Positions 13,451 to 60,419 of a stretch of 64,000 nt of DNA are shown in pieces. A program made the position numbers and the translations under genes. The notes under the pieces were generated by a model. That model was not told the origin of the DNA. It worked only from the letters and a program-made list of their open reading frames with translations, and did not search any database. This DNA is from Hirundichthys speculiger. Lineage: Eukaryota > Chordata > Actinopteri > Beloniformes > Exocoetidae. Position 1 is the first letter of the stretch, and every line of letters starts with the position of its first letter. Location: contig JAGFBZ010003034.1 of NCBI GenBank assembly GCA_018398805.1, positions 259,501 through 323,500 of the forward strand, written 5' to 3'.

Positions 13451-14756
13451 TGCCTTTTTTATGCCTACAATTTAGGTTCTTAATTTAATGTTTTTCAAAT
13501 CAGAAAGATTACCACAGACAGACATCACTACCAAGCCTCGCTTATTCAATACAGTATTTAGGATCCCACTTGGAAAAATGATGATCGAGATTGGTAAGAT
13601 TACCATGTCTACTGTAGAATATCATATTTTCTAATAAAATAAATAAATAAATCAGAATGTACACTTCAAATAATGTCTTTTATGTTCCATTTTTGTTTCA
13701 TTATAGGGTTAAAATGATTTACAAAACCACCACACTCAGTTTATATTTGTGTTGCAGACTATAGAAACAGTCATGCTTTATTCTTTGATTTAAAGGACAA
13801 TCTTAAATGTGGGGTACTGCTACTTTTAATATTTATCTTTCTTTGGGATTTGAAACTACTTGTAAGGCATTTTTTCTTGAAACCCCCAAAACATAAAAAA
13901 CAATGACACTGCATGTCCCAAACAGCAAATTTGTAGAGAATTCTGTTGCAACAAATGTGTCACCAATGACCCCACACTGTTGTACACCTGAATAATCTGA
14001 CAAAAGAAGAAAATCATCTCATTGTTTAGGATCCTAAATGCTGGAAAATTTTTTCAGTGTTGTTTGAAGGAAAGACAATGGTACAGAATTAAAAGCTTTA
14101 ACAACTTTTTAAATGTGTAGCAGTCCTAAAATGCAGAAATTATTTATTACCACAATGAAAGAAACCGATGAGACGCAACATTAAATATTGATTTTATATA
14201 ATCTGAAATTAAATAAAAGTCAAAGTAAATATACAAATAACAGATTCTTCTCTTTTTTTCATTAGACTTTTCTATACTTTCCTTTTTCTGATTTGCCACT
14301 GTAGAAAACTATTGTGTCTGCTTAAATAATTAAGCCGCCTATCTCTACATACAGAGGAGCCATTCAGCACTGGAATTACCCAAGGGGTTTTTTTTGTTCT
14401 GTTTTTAAAAACAAAACAAAATCAAACAAAACATGTATCATCAGTGAAGCTGCAAATAATCTGTGTGGAATTTATCAAATGCAAAATTAGCAGCCATCTC
14501 CAGGACTCTGGATATGCTGTTTGTTGTACACGCAGCCACATTGTACCCCATGCAATCACACAAGAAGAGGAAGCAGAGAAGACTGTATTTTATCATGTCT
14601 GTATTTGTCTCATTTTCACAAAACATGTACAGGGGAAGGAAAAGCCTTTCAATAGAACCTGAGGTATTTTTGCATCAAGCAGCCTAAGGTATCAGGATTT
14701 CATTTTAAAAACTCATTTAAATTCAGTGTTTTTAGATCCGTTGCTATTTTGTCATA

Positions 14757-14780
14757 GTAATAATAATAATAATAATAATA

Positions 14781-14811
<31 letters not shown>

Positions 14812-14836
14812 TAGTAGTAGTAGTAATAATAATAAT
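14757..14836. repeat. (TAA)n/(TAG)n microsatellite
   Basis: About 26 TAA/TAG triplets. Confidence 0.95.
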
Positions 14837-16466
14837 TTCAATAAACAGGACAGCCTGCACCATCCTTGTTACAAAGCATAAATAATTCTTACAATGTTCC
14901 TTAAAAATATAGGGAGGACGATGAGAAACGGAGGGGTTGCTTGAACCTCTGGGAACACAGGAATCTATTCAAACTTGTAGCTGCAGCAAAGGTCAGAGAT
15001 CGCCAGAGTAAAGCTAATCATGGGTCAAAGGACAAAGAAATTCATTTTACATCATAAATAAATAACCATCTCGCACCAGGAGAGCAAAGTTTTCATTCCT
15101 GTCAACTTAGAATATGAAGATCTTGATTTTTCTTACCATTGTGTAAATTATTTCAATCAAAACTTTGGAAATTATGAAATAAAAGAAGCAAAAAAACACA
15201 GAGAAAGAGAGAGAGAGAGCAAGGGAGCTTTATGGAAATGCATTGTGCTGATGTACCAGCAGCTGTGTACCCTGTGTTGGGCTTGGCTCACTGAAAGATC
15301 CCCTGAGAATGAACAAAAGGGTGAATGCAGGGCCAATGCCTGACATGTGAATACAAGTGTAAGTGCATACAGTATGGTGTGTGAGTGTGTGTGTGGTTTC
15401 AGCTTTGGTAGGACGCACTGTGATGATGACCGACAAACTGGTGCTGGCTCGGAGAGAACACTGTAAGTCTTAAATTTGCGAAAGTGTATGTCTGTTTGCA
15501 TGTTTGTTGCATGTACGCCCTCATATGTCACTGCATACGGGTGATTTGAAAGTGGGTGGCTACTCCATCTTCCTCTGCACAAAATCTAATATACCAGTAC
15601 CTGTGGTTTTAGTCAATGCTTGAGCCTTATAAGTGATAAATACACATATTCACCCTGCATTGTGCAAAAACAGAGATCCTGTTCTTATTCATGTCATGAC
15701 TGCGATGTCTGCGTCATTCCCCAAATACAAAACCTTCAGAGTATCGTGCTGCAAAGGTTTAAATGGCAACTGGTAACCAGAATGCAGAAAAGTGCGTTTC
15801 AAAGTCATACATCACTCTCTCAACATAAGGAATAGCACATATTGCTTGGTTGAATTTGTTGAATGTGTGTATTTGTATGAGTGTGTGTGTTCATAAATAC
15901 CATACAGCAAATAATAACAATTCAAAAGAAGAAAATAAAGAAAAAAAAATCCACAAAACATTATATTATTTCTCATTACCAGAATGAACCAATACAATAA
16001 ATTAAAACTACAACTGAACAGAAGTCCATTAAAATCACTATATATATTCATATCGTATACATAGTATTTGTCTGTCTGAAGTCAGCCTTTCAGGTGCATG
16101 CTCACTGGTGACCATAAGTGATGACTGGGTTCAGTGGGAGTGGGCTTGGAAGGAAGCATTCCAAAACTTCTGTCCCATCACGCCATTAACACTGGAAACA
16201 AGGGTCCAAAGTCAGGAAAGACACAATGTGCTTTGCAGGGGGGGGGGAACACTGCCCATCACTGAGTCTTTGACTCTAAGTCTTTTCATCAACAAAATGC
16301 TGAGGATCCGTCATTGTTTGAATGTAGTACCGCCATTATGTTAAGTCCTTAGGATCACTCTGTATTGTGCTGTGGTGATGTGAGGAGATGGTGCCATTAA
16401 GCAGAACACTGTTGTTGTTGAAATTCTTGTTTTGCAGTGTCTTTGGCAGGCAGAGCTGCTGGGAAG

Positions 16467-16484
16467 GGGGGGGGGGGGGGGGGG
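16467..16484. repeat. G homopolymer
   Basis: About 18 G residues in the dusp8 3' flank. Confidence 0.9.
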
Positions 16485-16892
16485 GCATTGCCGTGCAGAA
16501 TTAGGAGGCTCTCTGACACAGGGGTGAAGCTTTGGAAGGAAACATGGGGCTCGGTTCAAACCACAGGCTTTACACTCACTGAAACACACGAACTTGGATT
16601 ACAGGTGAGCAGTTTGTGTCTGAACTTGGTCAAAATAAGGGAACGCTATATTAAGGATGCAGCATGACATTTGCCCAGGTAATTTCTTTTAAACTTAGAG
16701 ACAGCTCATAATAATTATAAAGAATTTCAGTACCAACAGACACCACTTTAATCCTCCCCTTCCCTCGGTCTTTCTTCATATTTGTGTAAGAGTTCAGGAT
16801 GGATATGGTCAGTTAAACACCACGTCTGAGGCTCTGTCTGTCCAGGTGCGAATACTAGTTCACTTTCTAGCCTTTCACAGTAACTCTCAGCT

Positions 16893-17046
16893 TTTATTTG
16901 TCCTTCTCTCATTTGGAGTCTCAACAATGTCTTTGAGGAAAGAACAAAAAGCCTCCTCTGCTCAACCTCATAGGTCCTTTTTTTGCACTCCCTTCAACCA
17001 GGTCCATGTTTGTCCCCAAAGAATAACCAATCATGTCGATTATCTG
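16893..17046 (-). other. dusp8: dusp8 3'UTR, proximal part, with first AATAAA
   Basis: The sequence after the stop codon is non-coding on the minus strand. The first canonical AATAAA on that strand is at 16898-16893 (TTTATT on the plus strand), about 150 nt past the stop. Other minus-strand AATAAA candidates lie near 14149 and 13777. The true 3' end could therefore be close or about 3 kb away. DUSP8 transcripts in other vertebrates have long 3'UTRs, so the distal site is plausible. Confidence 0.45.
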
Positions 17047-51587
<34,541 letters not shown>

Positions 51588-51740
51588 TATGTAGGAAGAG
51601 CTGAGTGGTAACAGCGAGGGTGAGTTGGGAAATGAAGTAAGGGGGATAAATGTTAGAGGGAAAGGAGGATGAAACGGGGAGAGGAAGACGTCAGTGGAGG
51701 ATGGTGACCACTGGAGCAGTTGCTACAAGATCCATGGTGC
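51588..51740 (-). other. dusp8: dusp8 5'UTR in exon 2
   Basis: Between the acceptor at 51741 (CTTCTTGTAG) and the start codon at 51587. The strand has no long open frame but holds one short upstream ORF at 51735-51691. The exon boundary is inferred from the pyrimidine tract and AG only. Confidence 0.7.
51691..51735 (-). other. Upstream ORF in the dusp8 leader, 14 codons
   Basis: ATG at 51735 in a near-ideal Kozak context (GCACCATGG), five bases into the exon. It reads MDLVATAPVVTILH then TGA at 51693-51691, about 100 nt before the dusp8 start. With this context most scanning ribosomes should initiate here, so dusp8 translation would depend on reinitiation or leaky scanning. Confidence 0.6.
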
Positions 51741-54700
51741 CTACAAGAAGAAAAGACAAAGGAAGACTAAACTGTAACAGAGGATTAACACAAATTTAAG
51801 CAAGCATGGCATTCAATAGTTTATTTCAATAATTTTACTGGCAAGCGGGGACATTCGAAGACAGAAGCAGCAACAACAAAGTCACTATGACAAATCCATT
51901 ACGCATACATTTCCAAACCCTGGTGGAATACATGGAGTATTTTTGTGCATTTGTATCATCTTTTATTAGCAGACTTTGAGCACTGCGTTTATAAAAATAA
52001 CCACAAAGCTAAATGCAAATTCAGGAGTTATTTAAAGACTTAAAAGTCAACTGGATCATCAGTCCAGAGATCTGAAAGAATATCGCAATCAGGAAAAAAG
52101 GCTTAAATTAGACATTAACAACAATGAAACACGTGTGTGCGGTGCCTGTATCTATAAGTTCCTGAGAACTTTTGTGGTTGTTGATCACAGGTCTCCTGTG
52201 CAGCAGCACATGAAACAGGAAACTGAGGGCGTGAGATAAATTAAGCCAGGGGAATTCAGAGTGCAGGTCTGGACACAGGCAGAAGGCCTGAGTGACATAT
52301 TATGTTTGTGTGTTACAGAGACTGTCCATAAACTTGATGAACTGTCTACTCACATCTATCACTCCTAATCACTCTGATATTGTCTCTTCTCCCATGCGCC
52401 ACAGTACTTGTACAGTTAAAGAGACCCACACGCAGAGATATGGCATTGTTTATCAAGGTTGAGACACTGGTGACTGCATGTGTGCTAGAAACAGTTTATA
52501 TATGCTAGACTACGCCACTGACAAAATACTGCATAACTATTTAAGAAAATCTATAGAAAAGTCTCATATGTTCAGTGTTTTCTGATTGTCTCAAATGCAC
52601 AAAGAAGGCCTATATGTTGAGGATCAGTTCGTTGGTCAACCAGGTGTCAGGCAACAAGTGAGAGGGTCAGAACTGAAATGCTGACCCGTTGTTTTATTCA
52701 TCTACAGGCACATAGCGTCATGAAAAATGAATGGGCTCCGTCTCATTTACCCCAAAGCCTAAATGGGAGTTTAAAAGGGAGAGTGCAAGGTGCAGAAGTA
52801 TTGAAACAGACAGAAAAGAGGAAGCAAAACCACAAAATGTTTGTATAATTTAATACAGGAATGGTGCTATCACAGTGACAGGAAATGTGATTTTTAAGGC
52901 TGGGGTGTAAGAGGGATAAATGTTACAATCACAATAAGAGGAAAAAACAGAGCAGCGCTCAAGGTGAATCAGAAACAGGAAGATATTCAACGGCAACAGT
53001 GAGTAGGTGGGCAACAAAAAAACAACTGCTACACAGAGAGGAGATGTAGGGAAACTCCCTTCTGATCCTGATTCCACAACTCTGCTCTTGCCCCCCAACG
53101 CTAATAAATCTGTGCAGGGAAGGTAAAAGGAGAGTTGAGGGGCGGTAGTTAAAGATGTTATCCAGCTAGGATCTCTCTAGCCCAGTAGCTCAGACAGCTC
53201 AAGGTGAGGGAAGGGACATTTGTTGGGATGGAGCACTGAGGAAATAGATGCAAGAAAAAAGGGAGGAACAAACAAAAATAGAACCCGATGGACAGAGAAA
53301 TTAGGGAAATAAGGGGAAACATAAACAAAAAGAAAAAATTTTTTGTATAACTAACTCGTTGGTAACTGCCCCAAACATATAACATTGACGTGGAGTAGAT
53401 AAAGCCATAACATGAAGTGTAGCAAATGGTGCTGCAGTGCCATGAATTGCAACAGAGCCTTGCATCACTCTTCTATATATACACAAGATTATTATTTTCA
53501 GCCATTGAGGCCTATGTCTCCTATAGGCTGCTGGCCAGGCCGGAACATACATGTGGACATGATGTTGACTCTCTCAAAAACATCCCTGATGCAAGTGAAG
53601 CAGAACCAGAACATTAAAATCTAGATAGACAACATGCTGCACTGTAAACACTTTCAAACTGCTACTGTATCAGGAAAGTAGCAACAGCACAGCACAAGAT
53701 ATCAGGCAAACTATGAAAATATACATTTTTTGAATGAAAGATAAAACAGTCAGAACATCTATCATTTAGTCTGTTTTCCATCTTTTAAAAAAATCCAAGA
53801 ACAAATAATTCTAATCCACTAAATCTCTGCTAATCTGTCTGTGATAATAATGCAGAATTCTGTTGCAGCAAGCAAGAGCATAGCATATAATGGCAAAGTC
53901 CACTTTTACCATGATGTGCACCTAAACATTCATGCTGCTTTTCTGCAGAGCCAACACTTGCCAGACAACTGTCACGCAACAACCTGCACTATCACCTGTT
54001 ATACCATACCTGATGTAGCAGGGCGCCCTGCGGTCGAGCAGCTAACAATGTAGCTTCCAGGGTTGGGAATCTTTTTCCCTCTTATTCTGTGTCCCCACTG
54101 CTGAGAACAGCATCTGACACTGCATATGTCGAACGGCGACTGGTCTCCCTCCCACCCAGAGTCCTCTCTGAATCCCTCCTTCTTTCCCTATCATTCTTTC
54201 TTCATCTTGTGCAGCGAACAGGGATGGGGAGGGGAGAAGTGTGCAGGTTTACATGTGTGGCAGTGAGAGACTGGAGCTCTGCATGTTTCTAGGCAATCAT
54301 CCTACAGCTGTTTGAAGGGAAAAGAAGGGAAATGGAGAGACGTGGTAAAAGGAGAAAGTGGAGTGAATAATAGAGAGAAAATCGCCACAAAACATTAGTA
54401 TACAGAGAGGGAGAAGAATTAGAAGATGATGTAGTGTGCGAGCATAAACCTCAACATGCTTATTCAGCATAAGTCAGCCCCCTTTTATGCAAAGAGTATT
54501 TCTCCATCTCAAATTCAGGCAGGAAATATGAGAAAGTAAACAACAACAAAAACAATGAATAAATAAGATCTTTGGACTAAAATAAGCAGCAGCTAGGAGC
54601 TTGCAGCGAGGCTCTGGCTAACGGAGGAAAACAAAGAGGAGAGAAAACAGAGAGATAGACACTTTGTACTGGCCTGGAGCAGATTCTGTTGTTGCCATAG

Positions 54701-55262
54701 GAACAGCCTAGCTGGGTTGATGGGTGGGGGGGGTTGTGTTGGGTAATGGTGACGGGATGCTACTGATGCTAATGCAGGATGAGGATGCAAGAAAAGAAGA
54801 AAAGGGAGCAGTAGAGTAGGTCTAAAACTTAAAATAGATTGTCACATCTTGACTAAATATACATATATTTAGTACCATGCGAAAGTATTTGGCCCCCTTG
54901 AACTTTTCAACCTTTTGCCACATTTCAGGCTTCAAACATAAAGATATAAAATTGTAATTTTTTGTCAAGAATCTACAACAAGTGGAACACAATTGTGAAG
55001 TGGAATGAAATCTATTTGATATTTCAAACTTTTTTAAACAAATAAAAAACTGAAAAGAGGAGCGTGCAATAATATTCTGCTCCTTTACTTTCAGTGCAGC
55101 AAACTGACTCCGGAAGTTCAGTGAAGATTTCTGAATGATCCAATGTTGATCCTAAATGACTGATGATGATAAATAGAATCCACCTGTGTGTAATCAAGTC
55201 TCCGTATAAATGCACCTGCTCTGTGATAGTCTCAGGGTTCTACTTAAAGCTCAGAGAGCATC

Positions 55263-56206
55263 ATGAAGACCAAGGAACACACCAGGCAGGTCCCAGATAC
55301 TGTTGCGGAGAAGTTTAAAGCTGGTATGGATACAAAAAGATTTCCCAAGCTTTAAACATCTCAGAGCACTCTGCAAGCAATCATATTGAAATAGAAGGAG
55401 TATCAGACCACTGCAAATCTACCAAGACCCGGCCGTCCCTCTAAACTTTTATCTCGAACAAGGAGAAGACTGATCAGAGATGCAGCCAAGAGGCCCATAA
55501 TCACTCTGGATGAACTGATCTACAGCTGAGGTGGGAGAGTCTGTCCAGAGGACAACAATCAGTCTACACAGAACAAATCTGGCCTTTATGGAAGAGTGGC
55601 AAGAAGAAAGACATTTCTCAAAGATATCCATAAAAAGTCTTGTTTAAAGTTTGCCACAAGCCACCTGGGAGACACACCAAACATGTGGAAGAAGGTCCTC
55701 TGGTCAGATGAAACCAAAATCAAACTTTTTGGCCACAATGCAAAACGATATGCTTGGTGTAAAAGCAACACAGCTCATCACCCTGAACACACCATCCCCA
55801 CTGTCAAACATGGTGGTGGCAGCATCATGGTCTGGGCCTGCTTTTCTTCAGCAGGGACAAGGAAGATGGTTAACATTGATGGGAAGATGGGTGGAGCCAA
55901 ATACAGGACCATTCTGGAAGAAAACCTGTTGGAGTCTGCAAAAGACCTGAGACTGGGACGGAGATTTATCTTCCAACAGGACAATGATCCAAAACATGAA
56001 GCCAAATCTACAATGGAACGGTTCACAAATAAACATATCCAGGTGTTAGAACGGCCAAGTCAAAGTCCAGACCTGAATCCAATCCAGAATCTGTGGAAAG
56101 AGCTGAAGACTGCTGTTCACAAACATTCTCCATCCAACCTCACTGAGGTCCAGCTGTTTTACAGGAAGAATGGGCAAGAATTTCAGTTTCTGGATGTGTT
56201 AAACTG
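55263..56206 (+). pseudogene. Tc1-like transposase, frameshifted
   Basis: The N-terminal frame MKTKEHTRQVPDTVAEKFKA starts at 55263 but stops after FPKL. The DNA-binding part is broken by further shifts. The catalytic part is open from 55596 to 56207: first Asp in VLWSDETK, second in FQQDNDPKH. The third catalytic position reads SPDLNPIQNLW, where the family has Glu (NPIENLW), so the triad is DDQ. The frame then shifts again before the true C-terminus. It cannot encode an active enzyme. Confidence 0.9.
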
Positions 56207-56286
56207 ATAGAGACAAACCTCAAGTGACTGGCAGCTGTAATTGGAGCAAAAGGTGGCGCTACAAGGTATTAATGCAAGGGGGCCGA

Positions 56287-56348
56287 ATAATGAAATGAAA
56301 TGAAATGAAAAATACTTTATTCATCCCAGGAAGGGAAATTCGAACACT
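56287..56348 (-). mobile_element. Retroelement tail inserted in the Tc1 element
   Basis: Repeated GAAAT, then AAAATACTTTATTCATCCCA and GGAAGGGAAATTCGAACACT. On the minus strand this is a LINE/SINE-style 3' end (GGGATGAATAAAGTATTTTT plus CATTT units). The Tc1 sequence GGCCGAATAAT..CTGCACGCCCCACTTTT resumes after it. TAATA or a similar short duplication flanks it. Confidence 0.6.
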
Positions 56349-58616
56349 GTAATACTGCACGCCCCACTTTTCAGTTTTTTTATTTGTTAAAAAAGTTTAA
56401 AATATCCAATAAATTTCATTCCACTTCATGATTGTGTCCCACTTGTTGTTGATTTTTGACAAAAATTGAAATTTTATATCTTTATTTTTGAAGCTTGAAA
56501 TGTGGCAAAAGGTTGAAAAGTTCAAGGAGGCCGAATACTTTTGCAAGGCACTGTATTTGCATAGAAAAATACTGAAAATAACTTTTTTGCTTTCAAAACT
56601 GATTATAATGATCCTATCTTGAACTTAATGTCTTTTAACGTTAGTTCAACACAATATACACAAAAGCAGATAGGTACTCTGACTACCGTATTTATGCAGG
56701 TACTGTAATTCACTTGTTTACCTATCATGACACCACTGTTTTGATATAAAACTCTTCAATCAAGTCCTGATCTCACATATCAAGGCAGTTTCGTTTAGTA
56801 TCTTTGGCTTCGGATGATATTTAGATCTTGTTTTGAAGTCATCATGCAGAGCTTTGTGGTTCTATTTACAGTGGTCACACAAACAACACAAGGCAACAAC
56901 AACTGGAAGGCACTACCAACACAGTACTTGGATATGGGTAATGTCATCCTATCTTTGGTCAAAATATTTCCAACAATCTATTCTTGCATTTATCCATTAT
57001 TTTTTTTTGTACGTGTATGTTTCTGCACACACACAGCAACAAATTGCATGATTTATTATTATTATTTTTTTAAGTTCTGAGTATCCAAGCAACCGTGCGT
57101 AAATTACATCACATTGGACGTCTTATGGGTTTGTCATGGACAATAAGAACTGAGTTTTAATACGGTATTAAGAAGTTATAAAGTTGTAGCATAATAAGCG
57201 TTCAGGTTTATTTCTCTTATTTTATTGTTGCATGCATACGTGACTGTAGATCTTGCACACTGCAGTGTCAATGCTGAAATAATTCTATATTTGTTGATAT
57301 TACATTCATAGATATAATATGGTTATGTTGAAACAAAATGGTAGCAATATGCTTTCTAACTAAAGCGCAACAAGGAAACAGCAAAACTTTCTATACATTT
57401 TTCCCCACAGTCACATAAATCATCAACCAACTTTACAACAACTTTCTTTATGGATGACAATAAAAAAAAGATAAAGAAAATCCTTCATTGGAATAAATAA
57501 TAAACAAACTGAGGGAGTAGCATTATCTAAACAAAATATATTCACAAATCTTTCAAAGATAACCATCCATTTTTCAGCTAAACTCAAAAATACCAGACAG
57601 GACAGAGAGAGGCAAACACAAGGAGTGCAATTGGAGGGCAAGCAGCGGTGATGTAATGACACCTAGGTAATTCATTAACTCCCTACATAACGTCACCTGT
57701 GTCCACAGCCTTGAGAAAGCTGATAAAAAAGTGGACTCTTTCAGTGTCACACAATGAGAGACATGAGTTGTTTGTTTAGACTGCAAACAATGACATCATC
57801 AGAGCAACTCATGCTCCTCACTCTGTGACACAGGCTCTCTCATGAACTACACACTTGTGCATGTTAACAAAATGTCTCGCCTTTGCGTGCATGTATTATT
57901 CAACTTTAAAAATGAACCACAACAAAGTGTTGCGCACATCTGCATTTAGGCTATCAAGACTCACCTGCCTGGTTGTTTGGGTATGATGATGCATGGATTT
58001 GTATTCATAAACAGTTGCCAGTTTTCAAAATGACATGCAAGAAAATAGCTTTCACTTTCACGTTTCTTTCAAACAGAAATGTATCATTATTCTGTGTTTT
58101 GTCCAGTAATTAATTAATGATGCTGCCTGAATATGAAAAAAGTGTATGGGTTCTGCTCCCTCATACTGAAGGTCATGTTAGGATCATGTCTTACTAACAA
58201 GCAGTTTGGAAATTCTCAACAAAAATAAGTACAATTTGATTAAAACAATTCTTGATCATTTTCTGGAAAAAACAAAACAAAACATTTTAAGCTTCCGTGA
58301 GCATTTTGATTCTTTTTGACTAAGAGACTGATTTTGCTTCGTTTGTTGAATAATACACAATAATCAGATATAACATTCAAAACCTGTGTTTATTAAACTG
58401 GCAACGTCAAGTACAAAATGAATGGTTCTGATGACGTTATCAAGTATTTTGAAAAAATCAATTCCTGGTTGTCCCTGGTGGAGGAGATCACCACCACGAT
58501 ACTGTAAACAACACGTTCAGATATAAAGCCCTCTGGTGTCCTCTGATCAATAGTCTCCCAGTGCTGCAGCTGGAAGCTGCAGGGTTGTATCACTAACTGG
58601 GACTAACTGGGACTAC

Positions 58617-58852
58617 CCCCCCCCCCCCCCCCCGACTTCAACATAACAATAACTACGGGATGAATAATGCAGATAAGCAAGTAAACCCAAGGATGACCGC
58701 CCGAAAATACACTAATTGTAATTCCTATGAAAATAAATGTGGAAGACAGTTCCTCAATAATTACAATGCAGTCAAGAGACGGATGAGGCGACAGATGAGA
58801 CATTGTACTGTGTCATAGCGTTAAAACCAGTGAGGGGGGGGGGGGGGGGGGT
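58617..58852. repeat. Opposed C-run and G-run
   Basis: About 17 C at 58617-58633 and about 17 G at 58836-58852, 200 bp apart in intron 1, about 600 bp from exon 1. The left run is preceded by a tandem AACTGGGACTAACTGGGACT. Confidence 0.85.
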
Positions 58853-58979
58853 GAGCAGCCCTGGCGCACTGTAATAAACCGACCTACATTAGAGCAAATA
58901 ACTGATATTTAGGACAACATTGCTTCCCTATGATGACTTTTTGTTATAATTGATATAAGATCCCTACATAGTTACCAAG

Positions 58980-59670
58980 AAGCTCGGCGGGTGTCGTGCC
59001 ACTGAGAAAGCAGCACGGTGTTGTTATGACGCGCGGATATGTCCGCATGCGAAAATGGACAACTCCATTGATTAGGACGGCTGTGATGACAACAAGCGGC
59101 AGTACACAAACTCAAAAAAAAAAAAAAAAATCACAATAATTTCACCTACCTTAAAACAATCGCTCGACAAAATGCAGAATCGTCAACAGAATAAAAGAAT
59201 AGACAACTTCGACCTGGACGGGTTTAATTCCCATTATAAGACAGGCGCGCACGTGAAGTGGGGTGAGCGCGCGCGGAGGGGCTCACTGCAGCAGCGGGAC
59301 TGGAGGGAGCGCGAGCGCAGACGGCGAGCACAGCCGCTGGTAGCGCAGACTAGCTTAGTGTGTAGCAACTGACGCTTCATAACACTCCATCACTGAATAC
59401 ACGCGCGGCGCCATAGACACTCACCTCGGGCTCCGCGCGGCTGCTGTGTGTTATTCAGCTGGCCGCCATGAGTGAGGGGACGCTGAGGTCTTCATGGGGC
59501 TGGCCGGTGTTTACCCGGCGTTGTTGTTGTGAGAGGACGGTTGACAGTAGCCCGCTGACAGAGGGTGACAGCGCCAGCTACAAACGCCTCCCTCAGCCCT
59601 TTAACTGACCGGGGGACGTTGTCGGCCCGTAGAGGTTAGATTAGCTTAGTTAACATAGGTGAAGGCTAAA
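58980..59670. promoter_or_regulatory. CpG-rich promoter block of dusp8
   Basis: A local rise in G+C and CpG (for example acgcgcggatatgtccgcat, gtgagcgcgcgcggagg, cacgcgcggcgcc) in an otherwise AT-rich, CpG-poor window. It overlaps the inferred non-coding first exon and its donor, as expected for a vertebrate CpG-island promoter. Boundaries are approximate. Confidence 0.6.
59425..59640 (-). other. dusp8: dusp8 non-coding exon 1 (probable)
   Basis: On the minus strand a strong donor, CCCGAG|GTGAGTGT, lies at 59425/59424 inside a GC- and CpG-rich block. The block is upstream of, and on the same strand as, the coding exons. The 5' limit is a guess; no TATA box is evident on this strand. The segment holds two short upstream ORFs: 59495-59451 (MKTSASPHSWRPAE) and 59469-59455 (MAAS). 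If transcription starts downstream of them, they are not in the mRNA. Confidence 0.6.
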
Positions 59671-59694
59671 ACGCTTAGTGTGTATGTTGAGGAA

Positions 59695-59736
59695 GGTGGT
59701 GGGGGTGTGTGTGTGTGTGTGAGGGGGGGGGGGGGT
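59695..59736. repeat. (GT)n plus G-run in the promoter region
   Basis: GGGGGTGTGTGTG.. followed by about 12 G, just upstream of the inferred exon 1. Confidence 0.9.
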
Positions 59737-59831
59737 AGGCACAGGAGGTGCACTTTAGCACTTTCATGAACTAAAACGATGAGGTCATGGTTCACGACGG
59801 AGAGGAGTGCAAAAAGAAAAAAAATGCTGGT

Positions 59832-59883
59832 TTACGTCAGCGCTAGCCAATCAGCGCTGGAGATTTGTGGTAGAGTGACGTCA
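59832..59883. promoter_or_regulatory. Two CRE sites flanking a CCAAT box
   Basis: TTACGTCA at 59832-59839, CCAAT (GCTAGCCAATCAGC) at 59847-59851 and a perfect palindromic CRE TGACGTCA at 59876-59883. Both CREs continue as CAGCG, so they form a short direct repeat. CRE is the CREB/ATF site. It lies about 200-450 bp upstream of the dusp8 exon 1 donor. Orientation also fits a plus-strand promoter, because ATTAAAAGG follows near 59900. Confidence 0.55.
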
Positions 59884-60419
59884 GCGTTCTGCTCCGTGGA
59901 TTAAAAGGACCTTTGGTTTTTTTAAAGGAGACGTACTTGTGAGGAGCCTCTGAGTCTGTAGTATGTGTATACCTGTGTGTGGTAAACGTTCGAATAATCT
60001 TCTTTGTTTCGGCATTGTTTCTCGCTGAAAAAAAAAAAAACTAATGAAATATATTTGTGTCAGTCATGATAAGAGCTCCACAAATCTCCATATGCTAAAA
60101 CAAGAGGATTTCAGTGTTTCCTTTTATAATCTCCTTTGGAATATAAAAACAGTGGAAAGTACTGAAAGAAAATGAGGTACTTGTGTTCCACAATTCCTTC
60201 AATCTAATCACACTAATACTATGTAATTAAGCCTTATTGATGCTTCTTGATAAGTCTTTCCCTTTTATATGGTGCCATATTTATAAGGAACAGTCATTTG
60301 TGTTACGAGGAGCAAAACTGGGTATGTGGGTTGTGCCCATGAAAGATTTCCCAAATCTTCTCTGCCAGTGCTAAACAGATTTTTTTTTCTTCTCTGCTGT
60401 TGCTATTGATTCTTGTTTT

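Larger units (their letters stand above)
13560..16890. other. Possible distal dusp8 3'UTR or flank
   Basis: AT-rich, with a TAA repeat (14757-14836) and a G-run (16467-16484). No open frame on either strand has protein-like composition. Minus-strand AATAAA candidates near 13777 and 14149 make it possible that part of this is long dusp8 3'UTR. Confidence 0.35.
54870..56553 (+). mobile_element. Tc1-like transposon, ~1.7 kb, inactive
   Basis: Long (about 205 bp) inverted terminal repeats: left AGTATTTGGCCCCCTTGAAC..CTTTTGCCACATTTCAGGCT; right CTTGAAATGTGGCAAAAGGT..GGCCGAATACTTTTGCAAGG, ending CACTG then TA at 56554. The outermost left bases have drifted (AGTACCATGC for AGTGCCTTGC). A decayed transposase lies between them. 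A short retroelement tail is inserted near the right repeat (56287-56348). Confidence 0.9.
51741..59424 (-). other. dusp8 intron 1 (7.7 kb)
   Basis: Bounded by the exon 1 donor and the exon 2 acceptor. Its main content is the Tc1-like transposon at 54870-56553. Opposed homopolymer runs lie at 58617-58633 (C) and 58836-58852 (G). The rest (51745-54840, 56560-58600) shows no coding segment with protein-like character and no recognisable RNA gene. Confidence 0.6.

Noticed and set aside
59172..59372. Plus-strand 66-codon frame in the CpG block (MQNRQQNKRIDNFDLDGFNS..)
   Set aside because: Arg-rich second half is what CpG-rich DNA gives by chance; no domain, and it is antisense in the dusp8 promoter. 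A donor-like GGGGTGAGCG within it is noted, but no partner exon is seen.
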